Shown here piece by piece: positions 9,820-19,943 of a stretch of DNA of 64,000 nt. Location of the stretch: NCBI RefSeq assembly GCF_016595235.1, contig NZ_JAENHL010000008.1:1820624-1884623 (forward strand), in the 5' to 3' direction. Position numbers and translations under genes: made by a program. This DNA comes from Taklimakanibacter albus. Its GTDB lineage: Bacteria > Pseudomonadota > Alphaproteobacteria > Rhizobiales > Aestuariivirgaceae. Under the pieces are notes generated by a model. It was not told the origin of the DNA, searched no databases, and saw only the letters and a list, made by a program, of their open reading frames with translations. The first letter of the stretch is position 1. Every line of letters starts with the position of its first letter.

Positions 9820-12518
9820 GACCCCGGCCGTTTGGCCGCGAGCAGAGCACGCAGCTCATAAAGCAGATCGAGCGCCTGGCGCGGCGCCAACTCGTCGGGC
9901 GAGATGTCGGCAAGCCGCTTCTCGACATCGCTCGGCCCGGCGGGCGCCGCCGCCGTTCCCTTCGGGCGCGCGGCGGAGAACAGCGGCAGATCGGCGAAGA
10001 GCGAGTCGGCATGGGCGCCGGGCTCGTCTTTTTTTTCGAGGAGCGTCAACACTTCCGATGCGCGCGCGATGACCGCCGGAGGAAGCCCGGCGAGCTTCGC
10101 CACTTGAATGCCATAGGAACGGTCGGCGACGCCGGGCGTCACCTCATGCAGGAAGACGACGTCGCCCTGCCATTCGCGCACCTTGACGGTGGCATTGGCG
10201 ACGCCGCCGAGCCGGCCCGCCAGAGCGGTGAGCTCGTGATAATGCGTGGCGAACAAGGCGCGCGCCCGATTGATCTCATGCAGATGCTCGACCGCCGCCC
10301 AGGCGATGGAAAGGCCGTCGAAGGTCGCGGTACCGCGCCCGATCTCGTCGAGGATGACGAAGGAGCGTTCGGTCGCCTGGTTGAGGATCGCTGCCGTCTC
10401 GACCATCTCGACCATGAAGGTCGAGCGGCCGCGCGCCAGGTCATCCGCCGCACCAACGCGGCTGAACAGACGATCGACGATGCCGAGATGCGCCGCTTTG
10501 GCCGGCACGAAGGAGCCCATCTGCGCCATGATCACGATCAGCGCATTCTGGCGCAGGAAGGTCGACTTACCGGCCATGTTCGGACCGGTGAGCAGCCAGA
10601 TGCGTTTGTCGTCGCCGGCGAGGCGGCAATCATTGGCGACGAAAGCCGCGGCGTCCTTCTGGGCCAGCATCGCCTCGACCACCGGGTGACGGCCCTGCTC
10701 GATCTCGACGCGCAAGGAACGGTCGACGACGGGCCGAACATAATTACGCCTGGCGCTCAATTCGGCGAGACCTGCCGCGACATCGACGCGTGCCACGGCC
10801 TCGGCGATGGCGGCGAGCCGGCGCGCCTCATCCTTGGTCGCCTCGTTGAGCCGCTCGAAAATCTCGAGCTCCAGCGCCAGAGCGCGATTGGCGGCGGACG
10901 CTATGCGCTCCTCGAGCGAGGACAATTCCTGGGTAACGAAACGCACCGCGCTGGCGATCGTCTGGCGGTGGAAGAATTTCGCATTGTGAGGTGCGGCTTG
11001 CAGCTGGGCTGCATTCTGCGCGGTGACCTCGATGAAGTAGCCCAGCACATTGTTATGCCGGATCTTCAGCGACTTGACGCCGGTCTCCGCGGCATAGTCG
11101 GCCTGCAATTGCGCGATGACCTTCTTGGTGTCGTCGCGCAGCTGGCGGTGATCGTCGAGCTCCTTGGAGAAGCCCTGGCGGACAAAGCCGCCGTCACGCG
11201 CATTGAGCGGCAGCTCGTCGCCCAAAACGGCGGCGAGATCGGCAAGGAGTAAAGCCGGCGGATCGGCGAGGACGGCCTGCGCCTCAGCGAGCTCGGCCGA
11301 GAGCGAGGCGAGGCCTTGCGGGTGGCCCAAAGCCTCGTTCAGTTCCGCCCCGGCCATGAGGCCGTCACAGATCGCCGCCAGATCGCGCGGACCGCCACGG
11401 CCAAGGAAGAGACGCGACATAGCGCGCTCGATATCGGGAAACTGGCGCAAGCTCTTGCGCAGTTGCTCGCGCAGGTCACGCGCCTCGACGAAATAACCGA
11501 CCGAATCGAGCCGCCGCGCGATCATGTCGGGATCGGTCAGCGGCGACGCCAGCCGGCGCGCCAGAAGCCGCGCCCCCGCCGCGGTGACGGTACGGTCCAA
11601 TATCGCCAGCAGGCTCGTGCCCGTCTCGCCGCTCTGGCTCTTCGTCAGCTCCAGATTGCTGCGGGTGGCTTGATCAATGATCATCTGGCCCGCGGGCTCC
11701 TCGCGCCTTGGCGGGCGCAGAGCCGGCGCGCGGCCGACCTGGGTGAGGAGCACATAATCGAGAAGCGTGCCGAGAGCCGAGACTTCCGCGCGCGTAAAGG
11801 CGCCGAAGCCGTCAAGGGCCGAAACGCCGAAATGCGTCTTGAGGCGCCGCTCGGCTTCGGTGCTGTCGAAACGGCTGGCCGGCAGCGGAGTAAGGGCGGC
11901 GCCCGTCGCCTCGAGCTGAGCGTCGAGGCCGGCTTCGCCGACCGTGTCGGGATGAATGATCTCGCCCGGCTCGAGACCGGCGAGATCGGCGGCGAGGCGA
12001 TCGGCCGAAACCGGCAAAACGACGAATTCGCCCGATGAAATATCGGCATAAGCGAGCGCCAGGCTCTCATCGGCCTTGATGCGCGCCAAGGCGGCGATGA
12101 AGTTATTCTTGGCGCTTTTGAGGAGCGAATCCTCGGTCAAGGTGCCGGGGGTGATCAGGCGGATGACGTCGCGGCGGACGACCGATTTCGAGCCGCGCTT
12201 CTTGGCTTCGGCCGGGTCTTCCATCTGTTCGCAGATGGCAACGCGGTGGCCGGCGCGGATCAGGCGCTCCAGATACTGGTCGGCCGAATGCACCGGCACG
12301 CCGCACATCGGGATTTCCTCGCCCTGATGGCGGCCGCGCTTGGTCAGCGCAATCCCTAGGGTCTGCGAAGCGGCTTCCGCGTCGGTAAAGAACAATTCGT
12401 AGAAATCACCCATGCGATAGAAAAGCAGGCAGCCGGGATTGGCGGCCTTGATCTCGAGATACTGGGCCATCATCGGGGTGGCAGCGACAGCATCCCTGGG
12501 CGCGTTCATGTCGTTCAT
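9816..12518 (-). CDS. mutS: DNA mismatch repair ATPase MutS
   Basis: A 900-residue MutS. The N-terminal mismatch-recognition domain has the Phe-X-Glu motif in GDFYELF (residues about 37-43), followed by connector, lever and clamp regions; the C-terminal ABC-type ATPase has Walker [14 protein letters not shown] near 645, then [12 protein letters not shown] and the helix-turn-helix dimer region. It detects base mismatches and recruits MutL. First gene of the leftward mutS-glnD-murJ set; its promoter must lie in the 232-base spacer shared with the divergent malic enzyme gene. Confidence 0.97.
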   Translation of the reverse strand: MNDMNAPRDAVAATPMMAQYLEIKAANPGCLLFYRMGDFYELFFTDAEAASQTLGIALTKRGRHQGEEIPMCGVPVHSADQYLERLIRAGHRVAICEQMEDPAEAKKRGSKSVVRRDVIRLITPGTLTEDSLLKSAKNNFIAALARIKADESLALAYADISSGEFVVLPVSADRLAADLAGLEPGEIIHPDTVGEAGLDAQLEATGAALTPLPASRFDSTEAERRLKTHFGVSALDGFGAFTRAEVSALGTLLDYVLLTQVGRAPALRPPRREEPAGQMIIDQATRSNLELTKSQSGETGTSLLAILDRTVTAAGARLLARRLASPLTDPDMIARRLDSVGYFVEARDLREQLRKSLRQFPDIERAMSRLFLGRGGPRDLAAICDGLMAGAELNEALGHPQGLASLSAELAEAQAVLADPPALLLADLAAVLGDELPLNARDGGFVRQGFSKELDDHRQLRDDTKKVIAQLQADYAAETGVKSLKIRHNNVLGYFIEVTAQNAAQLQAAPHNAKFFHRQTIASAVRFVTQELSSLEERIASAANRALALELEIFERLNEATKDEARRLAAIAEAVARVDVAAGLAELSARRNYVRPVVDRSLRVEIEQGRHPVVEAMLAQKDAAAFVANDCRLAGDDKRIWLLTGPNMAGKSTFLRQNALIVIMAQMGSFVPAKAAHLGIVDRLFSRVGAADDLARGRSTFMVEMVETAAILNQATERSFVILDEIGRGTATFDGLSIAWAAVEHLHEINRARALFATHYHELTALAGRLGGVANATVKVREWQGDVVFLHEVTPGVADRSYGIQVAKLAGLPPAVIARASEVLTLLEKKDEPGAHADSLFADLPLFSAARPKGTAAAPAGPSDVEKRLADISPDELAPRQALDLLYELRALLAAKRPGS

Positions 12519-12601
12519 CGCGTCTTGATACGACAGATCGCGGCGGAATCAATGACCTTGAGATCGGGCAAAGCTGCCTTTACTGTCTGCCCGGATGCTG
12601 G

Positions 12602-12660
12602 GGAGACGCTTTCCGGCACCAGTGCGGGATCAGGAAAAGCGGATACCGGCTTTCCGTCCG
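12602..12660. repeat. Imperfect palindrome resembling a common rhizobial intergenic repeat
   Basis: The mutS-maeB spacer contains GGAAAAGC GGATACC GGCTTTCC (12633-12655), an imperfect inverted repeat preceded by GACGCTTTCCGG. This pattern resembles a short element often dispersed between genes in Rhizobiales genomes, but only one copy lies in the window, so membership of a family is inferred from memory. Confidence 0.35.
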
Positions 12661-12750
12661 ATCACGCGCTGAAGATTAAGAACAGTCTAGCTGAGCCTTT
12701 GATCCCCAGGGTTATTCCGACCGCTATGGGTAGGGCTCCATGGGGAAATT

Positions 12751-15027
12751 ATGAGTACTGATAAACGGGCGGCCCGGCCGAGCTTTACCGAACAGGAGGC
12801 GCTGCTCTTCCACCAGCGCGGCAAACCGGGAAAACTGGAAATCAATCCGACCAAGCCGATGGCGACGCAGCGTGATCTGTCGCTGGCTTACAGCCCCGGC
12901 GTCGCTGTACCCGTCCGTAAGATCGCCGAAGACCCCGACACCGCCTATGACTACACGGCGAAAGGCAATTTCGTCGCCGTCATCACCAACGGCACCGCCA
13001 TTCTGGGCCTGGGTGATCTGGGCGCCTTGGCCGCGAAGCCGGTCATGGAAGGCAAGGCGGTGCTGTTCAAGCGCTTCGCCGATGTCGATTCGATCGATCT
13101 CGAGGTCGACACCAAGGATGTCGACGAATTCATCGGCGCGGTGCGTTATCTCGGCCCCACTTTCGGCGGCATCAATCTCGAGGACATCAAGGCGCCGGAG
13201 TGCTTCATCATCGAGCAGCGGCTGCGCGAACTCATGGACATCCCGGTATTCCATGACGACCAGCATGGCACGGCCATCATCTCGGCCGCGGCCCTCATCA
13301 ATGCGCTCGCCATCACCAAGCGCGACATCAAGAAATTCAAGCTCGTCTGCAATGGCGCCGGCGCCGCCGCCATCGCCTGCATCGAGCTCATCAAATCCAT
13401 GGGCGTGCCGCCGCAGAACGTCATTCTCGCGGACTCGAAGGGCGTGGTCTACAAGGGCCGCACCGAAGGCATGAACCAGTGGAAATCGGCGCATGCGATC
13501 GAGACCAAGGCGCGCACCCTCGCCGAGGCGATGGAAGGGGCGGATGTGTTCTTCGGCCTCTCCGCCGCCGGCGCGCTGACGCCCGCGATGGTCAAGAGCA
13601 TGGCGAAGAACCCGATCATCTTCGCCATGGCCAATCCCGATCCCGAAATCACCCCGGAAGAAGTTTCCAAGGTGAGGGATGACGCCATCATGGCGACAGG
13701 GCGTTCCGACTATCCCAACCAGGTCAACAATGTCTTGGGCTTCCCCTATATCTTCCGCGGCGCCCTCGATGTGCGCGCCCGCACCATCAACGATCAGATG
13801 AAGATCGCCGCCGCCGAGGCGCTGGCGGCATTGGCGCGTGAAGAAGTGCCGGACGAAGTCGCCGCCGCCTATCACGGTTCGCGGATGCAATTCGGCCCCG
13901 GCTATCTCATCCCGGTGCCTTTCGACCCGCGTCTCATTTCGCGCATTCCGGTGGCGGTTGCCCGGGCCGCGATGGAATCGGGTGTGGCCCGTAAAGCCAT
14001 CGCCGATCTCGATGCCTATGCGGGCGAGCTCTCCGCCCGCCTCAACCCGATCGCCGGCACGCTGCAGAACATCTACGAAAGCGTCAAGTCCAACCCGAAG
14101 CGCGTCGTCTTCGCCGAAGGCGAGGAAGACCGGATGATCCGCGCCGCCAACAGCTTCGCCAATAACGGCCTCGGCAAGGCGATCCTCGTCGGACGCGAGG
14201 CGCAGATCGAGGAGGCGTTGAAGATCAGCGCCGTCGAGCTGGCCGACAATGTCGAGATCACCAATGCCAAGCTCTCGGCGCGCAATGTCGATTATGCCAA
14301 CTACCTCTATGAAAGGCTGCAGCGCAACGGCTTCCTGTTCCGCGACTGCCAGCGCCTCGTCAACAACGACCGCAACGTCTTCGCCGCCTGCATGCTGGCG
14401 CTCAACGACGCCGATGCGGTGGTGACCGGCCTCACGCGCAACTTCTCCGTCGCCCTCGACAATGTGAGGCGCGCCATCGACAACCGGCCGGGCCACAAGC
14501 CGATCGGCGTCTCCATGGCGCTGGTGCGCGGGCGCACCGTGTTCATCGCCGACACCTCGATCCACGAGCTGCCGTCGGCCGAGGAACTCGCCGATATCGC
14601 GCAGGAGGCCGCGGGCGTGGCGCGCCGCTTCGGCTACGAGCCCAAGGTGGCGTTCCTGTCCTATTCGACCTTCGGTTATCCGAAGGGCGAGCGCTCCGAA
14701 TATGTACGCAAGGCGGTGACCATCCTCGACAAGCGCAATGTCGATTTCGAATATGACGGTGAGATGGGCGCCGACGTCGCGCTGTCACGCGAGGCGATGG
14801 CGCTTTATCCGTTCTGCCGCCTCACCGGACCCGCCAATGTGCTGGTCATGCCGGCGGCGCATTCGGCTTCGATCTCGACCAAGATGCTGCAACAGCTGGG
14901 CGGCGTCACGGTGGTGGGACCGCTTCTCACCGGCCTCGACAAGCCGGTGCAGATCGCCTCGATGTCTGCGACGGCGACCGACATCGTCAATCTGGCGGCG
15001 ATCGCAGCTTACGACATCAATCGTTGA
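12751..15027 (+). CDS. maeB: NADP-type malic enzyme with phosphotransacetylase-like C-terminal domain
   Basis: A 758-residue fused malic enzyme, the usual architecture of proteobacterial MaeB. Residues 1 to about 430 are the malic enzyme ([15 protein letters not shown] near 50, then [12 protein letters not shown] and the nucleotide fold [12 protein letters not shown]), which decarboxylates malate to pyruvate. Residues about 440-758 are a phosphate-acetyltransferase-like domain, usually considered regulatory. GGGGAAATT precedes the ATG. It is divergent from mutS and convergent with the OlsB-like gene, with a repeat hairpin between the two ends. Confidence 0.95.
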   Translation: MSTDKRAARPSFTEQEALLFHQRGKPGKLEINPTKPMATQRDLSLAYSPGVAVPVRKIAEDPDTAYDYTAKGNFVAVITNGTAILGLGDLGALAAKPVMEGKAVLFKRFADVDSIDLEVDTKDVDEFIGAVRYLGPTFGGINLEDIKAPECFIIEQRLRELMDIPVFHDDQHGTAIISAAALINALAITKRDIKKFKLVCNGAGAAAIACIELIKSMGVPPQNVILADSKGVVYKGRTEGMNQWKSAHAIETKARTLAEAMEGADVFFGLSAAGALTPAMVKSMAKNPIIFAMANPDPEITPEEVSKVRDDAIMATGRSDYPNQVNNVLGFPYIFRGALDVRARTINDQMKIAAAEALAALAREEVPDEVAAAYHGSRMQFGPGYLIPVPFDPRLISRIPVAVARAAMESGVARKAIADLDAYAGELSARLNPIAGTLQNIYESVKSNPKRVVFAEGEEDRMIRAANSFANNGLGKAILVGREAQIEEALKISAVELADNVEITNAKLSARNVDYANYLYERLQRNGFLFRDCQRLVNNDRNVFAACMLALNDADAVVTGLTRNFSVALDNVRRAIDNRPGHKPIGVSMALVRGRTVFIADTSIHELPSAEELADIAQEAAGVARRFGYEPKVAFLSYSTFGYPKGERSEYVRKAVTILDKRNVDFEYDGEMGADVALSREAMALYPFCRLTGPANVLVMPAAHSASISTKMLQQLGGVTVVGPLLTGLDKPVQIASMSATATDIVNLAAIAAYDINR

Positions 15028-15074
15028 TCACAATGCTCCCGGGCGGCGGTCTCACCGTCGTCCGGTCTCTTTTT

Positions 15075-15124
15075 CCGCATCGGCTTAGCCCGAAAACCGC
15101 TTCGCACTTTTCGGGCCGATGCGG
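15075..15124. repeat. Intergenic palindrome, GCATCGGC family, copy 1
   Basis: Nested inverted repeat: outer arms CCGCATCGGC (15075-15084) and GCCGATGCGG (15115-15124), inner arms CCCGAAAA (15089-15096) and TTTTCGGG (15108-15115). It fills the gap between convergent maeB and the OlsB-like gene and touches the latter's stop codon at 15125. Related copies are at 29467-29509 and 48621-48665. It could end transcription from both sides, although no U-tract follows. Confidence 0.8.
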
Positions 15125-16015
15125 TCACGATTGCGTGAGGGGATTCTCGCCGGGCTGTCCGAAATAGGAGAAGTAGCGCGGATTGATCGCCGAGATCGGC
15201 AGGATGATCAGCACGTCGATCGTATTGAACTGGTGATCGACCACCGCGCCATCGCCGATATAGCAGCCGAGCCGCAGATAGCCCTTGATGAGCGGCGGCA
15301 AGATGCGCAAGGCGCGTTTGGCGTCGACCTTGGCGGGCGGCAGGACATTCATCTCCACCTTGCGGCCGGGCAGCGCGCTCACTTGCCATTCGGGCGGCGG
15401 CGCACTGTTCTGCGCCATGAAGCTCAGCGCCATCGCGTGATGCGCGGGATCGGTGCCTTCGAGACTGGCGCAGCCCAGCATCACGTCGAGATCATAGAGG
15501 CGGACATAATTCCAGATGCCCTGCCAGAGCAGCTCGACCACCGGCTTGGTGCGATAGGGCTTCAATACACAGGACCGGCCGAGCTCGAGGAATTTGAGCC
15601 CGCTATGGCGCTTGATCAGCGGCGCGATATCGAATTCGTCTTGGGTATAGAAGCCGCCCGAATGCTCGGCGACCGACTGGCGCAGAAGCCGGTAGGTACC
15701 GACGAGCTCGCCATCCTCGACCCTGATCTCATCGGGTCCCACCGCCGCGCCCTTGCGCACGACGAGCAGATGATCGCAGATCGCGTCGTAACGATCGGCG
15801 TCGCGCCGGCTCGCCAACGCTTTCGCATCGGGCTTGGCCTCGAGTTCTTCGTAGAAGACGCGGTAGCGCAGATGCTGAGCGGCATCGATGTCGGCCGCAC
15901 CGTCGGCCAGCCTGACGGTCAAGTCAGCCTTGGTGCCGAGCACGAAGCCCGGATCAATCCCATCGCGCCCGGGCGCCCCGCCGCGGGGGCGTGGTGCTAG
16001 AGAATGTACGGCCAT
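15125..16015 (-). CDS. OlsB-like L-ornithine N-alpha-acyltransferase (hemolysin-related GNAT)
   Basis: A 296-residue protein of the acyl-ACP-dependent acyltransferase family that includes OlsB, which attaches a 3-hydroxy fatty acid to ornithine in the first step of ornithine lipid synthesis. Visible features are LRYRVFYEELEA near the N-terminus, RDADRYDAICDHLLV, the central VGTYRLL, and LELGRSCVLKPYRT. The start MAVHSLAPRP at 16015 is preferred over a GC-rich upstream extension of 17 codons. A PlsC/OlsA-type gene lies at 147-917, so both steps of ornithine lipid synthesis may be encoded in this window. Downstream of the hybrid kinase on the same strand, with its own 108-base spacer. Confidence 0.82.
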   Translation of the reverse strand: MAVHSLAPRPRGGAPGRDGIDPGFVLGTKADLTVRLADGAADIDAAQHLRYRVFYEELEAKPDAKALASRRDADRYDAICDHLLVVRKGAAVGPDEIRVEDGELVGTYRLLRQSVAEHSGGFYTQDEFDIAPLIKRHSGLKFLELGRSCVLKPYRTKPVVELLWQGIWNYVRLYDLDVMLGCASLEGTDPAHHAMALSFMAQNSAPPPEWQVSALPGRKVEMNVLPPAKVDAKRALRILPPLIKGYLRLGCYIGDGAVVDHQFNTIDVLIILPISAINPRYFSYFGQPGENPLTQS

Positions 16016-16123
16016 CAAGCCCTGCCTCCGCAAACCGGCCTGCTGCCGGCCGCCGCACAGTGCCACAGACCGAAGAACAAAGAAAGTTCACAGACCGGTG
16101 ACGGCACTCCACCTTCCCATTCG

Positions 16124-17986
16124 TCAAGCCGCCGGACGCCGGGCGGTCAGCGCGGTAATCGCCTCGTCGAGATCCTGGCGATCGAAGGGCTTCGCCATAT
16201 GACCGTTCATACCGGCGGCCAGGCAGGCGGCCTGATCGGCGGAACTGGCATTGGCGGTCAAAGCGAGAATGGGAACATCCGGCATGAATTGGCCGGCCCT
16301 GAGCCGACGCGCGGTTTCGAGACCGTCGAGCTCCGGCATCTGGACATCCATGATGATGAGATCGGGACGGCCGCCGTTCTCGATATAATCGAGCACCGCC
16401 TTGCCGTTGGTCACGTGATGGACGGCGTGATCGGATTTCTCCAGCAAGGTGCGGGTCAGGAGCGCATTGACCGGATTGTCCTCGGCGAGCAGCACATTGA
16501 GATGCGCCGTCTTCTTCTTGACCGACGCCACGCGGCGCAGATCGCTGACGGCGCTGGCGATGGTGTGATCGTCGCTCTGCAGCAGCTGACGCAGCAAGGT
16601 GGTGCGTCGCAACGGCTTCAGCAGATAGCCGGCGAAGGGACTGCCGAGAAAATCGCGCAATGCCCGGCGCTCCTCGGCTTGAAGCAGCGTGAAGATGGGT
16701 TTTCCAGGCGGGCGCTTGCCGTCATGCGCGGCGCGCCAGACCGCGAGTGTCGCGGCGAAACTCGAATCGCAAATGAGGCCATTGGCGGAATGCGGCTTGC
16801 GCAGGGCCTGGCGCAACGCCGTATCGCCGGCGACGGGGCGCGTCTCGGCGCCGAGCCCTTTGAGCGTCGCCTCGAGGCTCGCCAAGGTCGGTCCCGCCGG
16901 CACGGCGAGCTCATAGATACGGCCCTTCAAAGGCTCGTTGGGCTTCTCGTTGCGCACGCTGACGCAAGGCAGGCTGACGCGGAAGCGCGATCCCTTGCCG
17001 CGCTCGCTATCCACCGTGACGCCGCCGCCCATGCTCTGGGCGAGATTGCGCGAGATCGACAGACCAAGGCCGGTGCCGCCATAACGGCGCTGCGTATCCT
17101 CGCCCGCTTGCGCGAATTCCTCGAAGATGCGCGCCTGCTCCTCGGCCGTCATGCCGATGCCGGTATCGGCGATCTCGGCGATGAAGGTGATCTTCTCGGG
17201 ATCGCCGTCACAGGATGTCGATGAAAGCGTGATCGCCACGCCGCCATGATCGGTGAATTTGATCGCGTTGCCGGCGAGATTGAGGAAAATCTGACGCAGG
17301 CGCAATTCGTCGACGAGGATGCGCGGCGGCAGCGAGACGGCGCCCGAGCAGGTGATCTCGATACCCTTGGCATGCGCGCGGGGCGCCAGAAGTTCGGTGA
17401 CACTTTCGGCCAGGATCAACGGATCGATCCAATCGGGGGCGAGCGCGACGCGGCCCGATTCGATCTTCGAGATGTCGAGGATCTCGTCGATGATCGAGAG
17501 CAGCGAACGCGCCGAGGCATCGACCGCGCCGGCATAATTGCGCTGCTCGGGATTGAGATCGGTGTCGAGCAGAAGTCCGTTCATGCCGATGATGCCGTTC
17601 ATCGGGGTGCGGATCTCATGGCTGGTCGCGGCGAGGAAGCGGCTCTTGGCCTGGCTCGCGGCCTCGGCCTCCTCGCGCGCCTGCTGCAAGGTGGTAAGCA
17701 CCGTCTCGATGCTTTCGCGGCGCATGTCGGAAGCGCGCCGGCCGAAATAGACGGCGAGCGCCACGACGCAGGTGAGGAAGACGCCGATCGGCGCCCAGGC
17801 CCGGTTCAGACCGTCGCCGCCGAAGATGAAATGCACGCACAGAGCGAGGCCCGCCGCGAGCAGCAGCGTGCCGCCCGCGAATTGCAGCGGGCTGAAGCGA
17901 ATACCGGGTCTGGCCAACACACCGAGCGCTTGGGTGAGCGCTGCGGTGCGGTCGGCCAGACCATCCTGTTTGCGGGAAGACTCCAT
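16124..17986 (-). CDS. Membrane-bound hybrid sensor histidine kinase
   Basis: A 620-residue kinase: two hydrophobic segments near residues 30-50 and 60-78, a coiled linker ([19 protein letters not shown]), a HisKA domain with phospho-acceptor His in SHEIRTP near 121, an ATPase with DTGIGM and [10 protein letters not shown], a central region resembling a degenerate receiver (ICDSS, then [12 protein letters not shown]), and an intact C-terminal receiver with LLAEDNPVN and the acceptor Asp in [12 protein letters not shown]. There is almost no periplasmic sensing domain, so input may come from the membrane or cytoplasm. No response regulator or phosphotransfer gene is adjacent. An in-frame start 17 codons upstream is possible. 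Confidence 0.9.
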   Translation of the reverse strand: MESSRKQDGLADRTAALTQALGVLARPGIRFSPLQFAGGTLLLAAGLALCVHFIFGGDGLNRAWAPIGVFLTCVVALAVYFGRRASDMRRESIETVLTTLQQAREEAEAASQAKSRFLAATSHEIRTPMNGIIGMNGLLLDTDLNPEQRNYAGAVDASARSLLSIIDEILDISKIESGRVALAPDWIDPLILAESVTELLAPRAHAKGIEITCSGAVSLPPRILVDELRLRQIFLNLAGNAIKFTDHGGVAITLSSTSCDGDPEKITFIAEIADTGIGMTAEEQARIFEEFAQAGEDTQRRYGGTGLGLSISRNLAQSMGGGVTVDSERGKGSRFRVSLPCVSVRNEKPNEPLKGRIYELAVPAGPTLASLEATLKGLGAETRPVAGDTALRQALRKPHSANGLICDSSFAATLAVWRAAHDGKRPPGKPIFTLLQAEERRALRDFLGSPFAGYLLKPLRRTTLLRQLLQSDDHTIASAVSDLRRVASVKKKTAHLNVLLAEDNPVNALLTRTLLEKSDHAVHHVTNGKAVLDYIENGGRPDLIIMDVQMPELDGLETARRLRAGQFMPDVPILALTANASSADQAACLAAGMNGHMAKPFDRQDLDEAITALTARRPAA

Positions 17987-18090
17987 AAGGGCCTGCCACT
18001 TCGTTTTTTTGACGCCTGTTGTCCGGCAAACTCGCACAGCCGGATTAGCAAAAGCCTACCGCGTAAGATGAGCGTCAATAAAGAGTAAAC

Positions 18091-18558
18091 TCAGCCCAAT
18101 CTCGGCGTCCGTCGCCAGACCGGCGAGGACTGGATGATCGAGGTGTTGGTCTGCGCATAGGGCAATAATCGGTCGATGACACGCTCGAGATCCTCGATGC
18201 GGGCGACGAAGACCTTAGCGATGAAACAATCATCCCCGGTGACGCGGTCACATTCGACGATTTCGGGAATGTCGGCGAGAAGGGCCGCGACCCGCGGCAA
18301 TTCCCCCATCGCCGGGCGCACCCTTATATAGGCGCCGAGGGCGAGGCCGAGCGCCACATGATCGAGCTTCACCGTATAGCCTGAAATGACACCCAGATCC
18401 TCGAGGCGGCGCGCCCGGTCGGCGGCACTTTGCGCCGACATGCCGATGAGGCGGCCGAGATCGGCCATGGAAATGCGGGCATTGCCGGCGAGCGCGGTCA
18501 GAATCTGATGGTCGGCGGCGTCGAGAGCAACGCCTGAGATTCTACGATTATTTTTCAC
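18091..18558 (-). CDS. Lrp/AsnC-family transcriptional regulator
   Basis: A 155-residue feast/famine regulator: N-terminal helix-turn-helix (LTALAGNARISMADLGRLIGMS, residues about 19-40) and a C-terminal RAM effector domain starting near 75 with YIRVRP. It begins with GTG at 18558, supported by CGGAGGT six bases upstream. It is divergent from the EamA exporter gene and separated from it by only 84 bases, so regulation of that exporter by an amino acid is the natural inference. The ligand is not predictable. Confidence 0.9.
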   Translation of the reverse strand: MKNNRRISGVALDAADHQILTALAGNARISMADLGRLIGMSAQSAADRARRLEDLGVISGYTVKLDHVALGLALGAYIRVRPAMGELPRVAALLADIPEIVECDRVTGDDCFIAKVFVARIEDLERVIDRLLPYAQTNTSIIQSSPVWRRTPRLG

Positions 18559-18642
18559 ATTGACCTCCGAATGCCTGGATATTGTCCGTTTATACTACTA
18601 TTCTTAAGTCGCTTCGGGCGAAATTTCCTTCATTCTGAAGGT

Positions 18643-19503
18643 ATGAACGGGTTCGCAGAGCGGCTGCCGCCACATGTCTATTTCCTGATCAGCGCCGTCT
18701 TCCATTATCTGGGGCCGTCCTTCGCCGTGCTGCTGTTCGCCCATCTGTCGCCTGAGGGCGTCGCCTGGCTCCGGATCGCCGCCGCCGCCGCTTTGTTCGC
18801 CCTCTGGCGCAGCCCGCTGCGGACACTCGGCGAAGCGACGTCCCGGTCCCGCCGCCTCATCCTGCTGCTCGGCCTCATTCTGGCCGCCATGAATATCTGC
18901 TTCTATCTGGCGATCGCCCGTTTGCCGCTCGCCACGGTCGCCGGGATCGAATTCGCCGCCACCATCGCGGTGGCGCTTTTCGGGCTGCGGAACTTGCGCA
19001 ACCTGACCGCTCTTGCCTTCGCGGTCGCGGGTGTCTTCCTGCTCATCGGCTTCACCGCCGCGGGCGATCCCTTGGGCCTCATCTTCGCCTTCGCCAATGC
19101 GGTCCTCTTCGCCCTCTACATCATTGTCGGCCACGCGCTCGCCGAAGAAGGCGGCGCCTCCGGCGTAATGCGGCTCGCCGCCGCCATGACGGTCGCCTTC
19201 ATCCTGGCGTCACCCTTCGGCATCGGCGATGTCGCCACCGTGCTGGCGCATCCGCTTCTGATCCTGGCCGGCATCGGTGTCGGCCTCTCTTCCTCCGTCA
19301 TTCCCTATATCTGCGACCAGCTGGCGATGGCGCGGCTGCCGCGGGCGAGCTTCGCGCTCATGCTGAGCCTGCTCCCCGCCATCGCCGCAGTGACCGGCGC
19401 CGTCGTGCTCCGGCAGATACCCGGGCCCGCCGATCTCCTGGGCATTCTCCTGGTCGTTCTGGGAGTCGGCCTGCATCAGCCGGCTGAACGCTTGCCCCAA
19501 TAG
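18643..19503 (+). CDS. EamA/RhtA-like metabolite exporter
   Basis: A membrane protein of 286 residues with about ten hydrophobic segments in two tandem EamA repeats, resembling RhtA-type amino-acid (threonine/homoserine) exporters. The ATG at 18643 puts the first membrane segment (VYFLISAVFHYLG) at residue 12, which fits the family better than the ATG at 18571. It is divergent from an Lrp/AsnC regulator, a common arrangement for amino-acid exporters. Its last 28 bases overlap the convergent gene at 19476. Confidence 0.85.
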   Translation: MNGFAERLPPHVYFLISAVFHYLGPSFAVLLFAHLSPEGVAWLRIAAAAALFALWRSPLRTLGEATSRSRRLILLLGLILAAMNICFYLAIARLPLATVAGIEFAATIAVALFGLRNLRNLTALAFAVAGVFLLIGFTAAGDPLGLIFAFANAVLFALYIIVGHALAEEGGASGVMRLAAAMTVAFILASPFGIGDVATVLAHPLLILAGIGVGLSSSVIPYICDQLAMARLPRASFALMLSLLPAIAAVTGAVVLRQIPGPADLLGILLVVLGVGLHQPAERLPQ

Positions 19504-19883
19504 TCAAAAGCGAGCTTCTGCCGGCGCCGCACGAAAGTCTGCGCCTCCTTGCCGGTCCACGGCCCCTCGTAACCCAGGCGATGGAGCTTATCGATCCACC
19601 AACCCTGACCGGGCAGCCGGTCGGATTCTCGAACCACCAGGGCCGCGAGCTCCGGTTCGCGGGCGGTGTGGCCGGCCTCGTCGATCGCGGTGAGCGTTCG
19701 GCACAACGCCCGCATCTTGGGCCGCGTGAAGCGATGACCGAGCTCCATCAGCAATTCCGCATAGCTCACGTCGCGCCGCTCCCGCGCCGCCTTGATCAGC
19801 AGTGCCCTCACCGCCGCGACATCGCTGATCGGCGTGCCGGGAAGCTCGTCGAATGAATCGTGGCTGTCGCGCATCCTGCTCAT
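19476..19883 (-). CDS. Conserved-looking hypothetical protein
   Basis: A 135-residue, mostly helical, basic protein with no signal peptide or membrane segment. Features: an N-terminal AAVRALLIKAARERRDVSYAELL, a Trp/Gly-rich centre (LPGQGWWIDKLHRLGY) and a C-terminal RRRQKLAFDYWG. The first half looks like a small helical DNA- or protein-binding fold, but I cannot assign a family. The codon pattern looks coding, and the 28-base overlap with the convergent exporter is typical of compact genomes. ATG at 19874 is an alternative start. Confidence 0.6.
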   Translation of the reverse strand: MSRMRDSHDSFDELPGTPISDVAAVRALLIKAARERRDVSYAELLMELGHRFTRPKMRALCRTLTAIDEAGHTAREPELAALVVRESDRLPGQGWWIDKLHRLGYEGPWTGKEAQTFVRRRQKLAFDYWGKRSAG

Positions 19884-19943
19884 GGAGCGAGATTAGCACT
19901 GCCGGACGAGACTTGCATGCGCTCGCTCAGATCGTTAGCGCGC

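Noticed and set aside
12724-14565. Long minus-strand frame opposite maeB
   Set aside because: maeB motifs are complete; the antisense frame is a composition effect.
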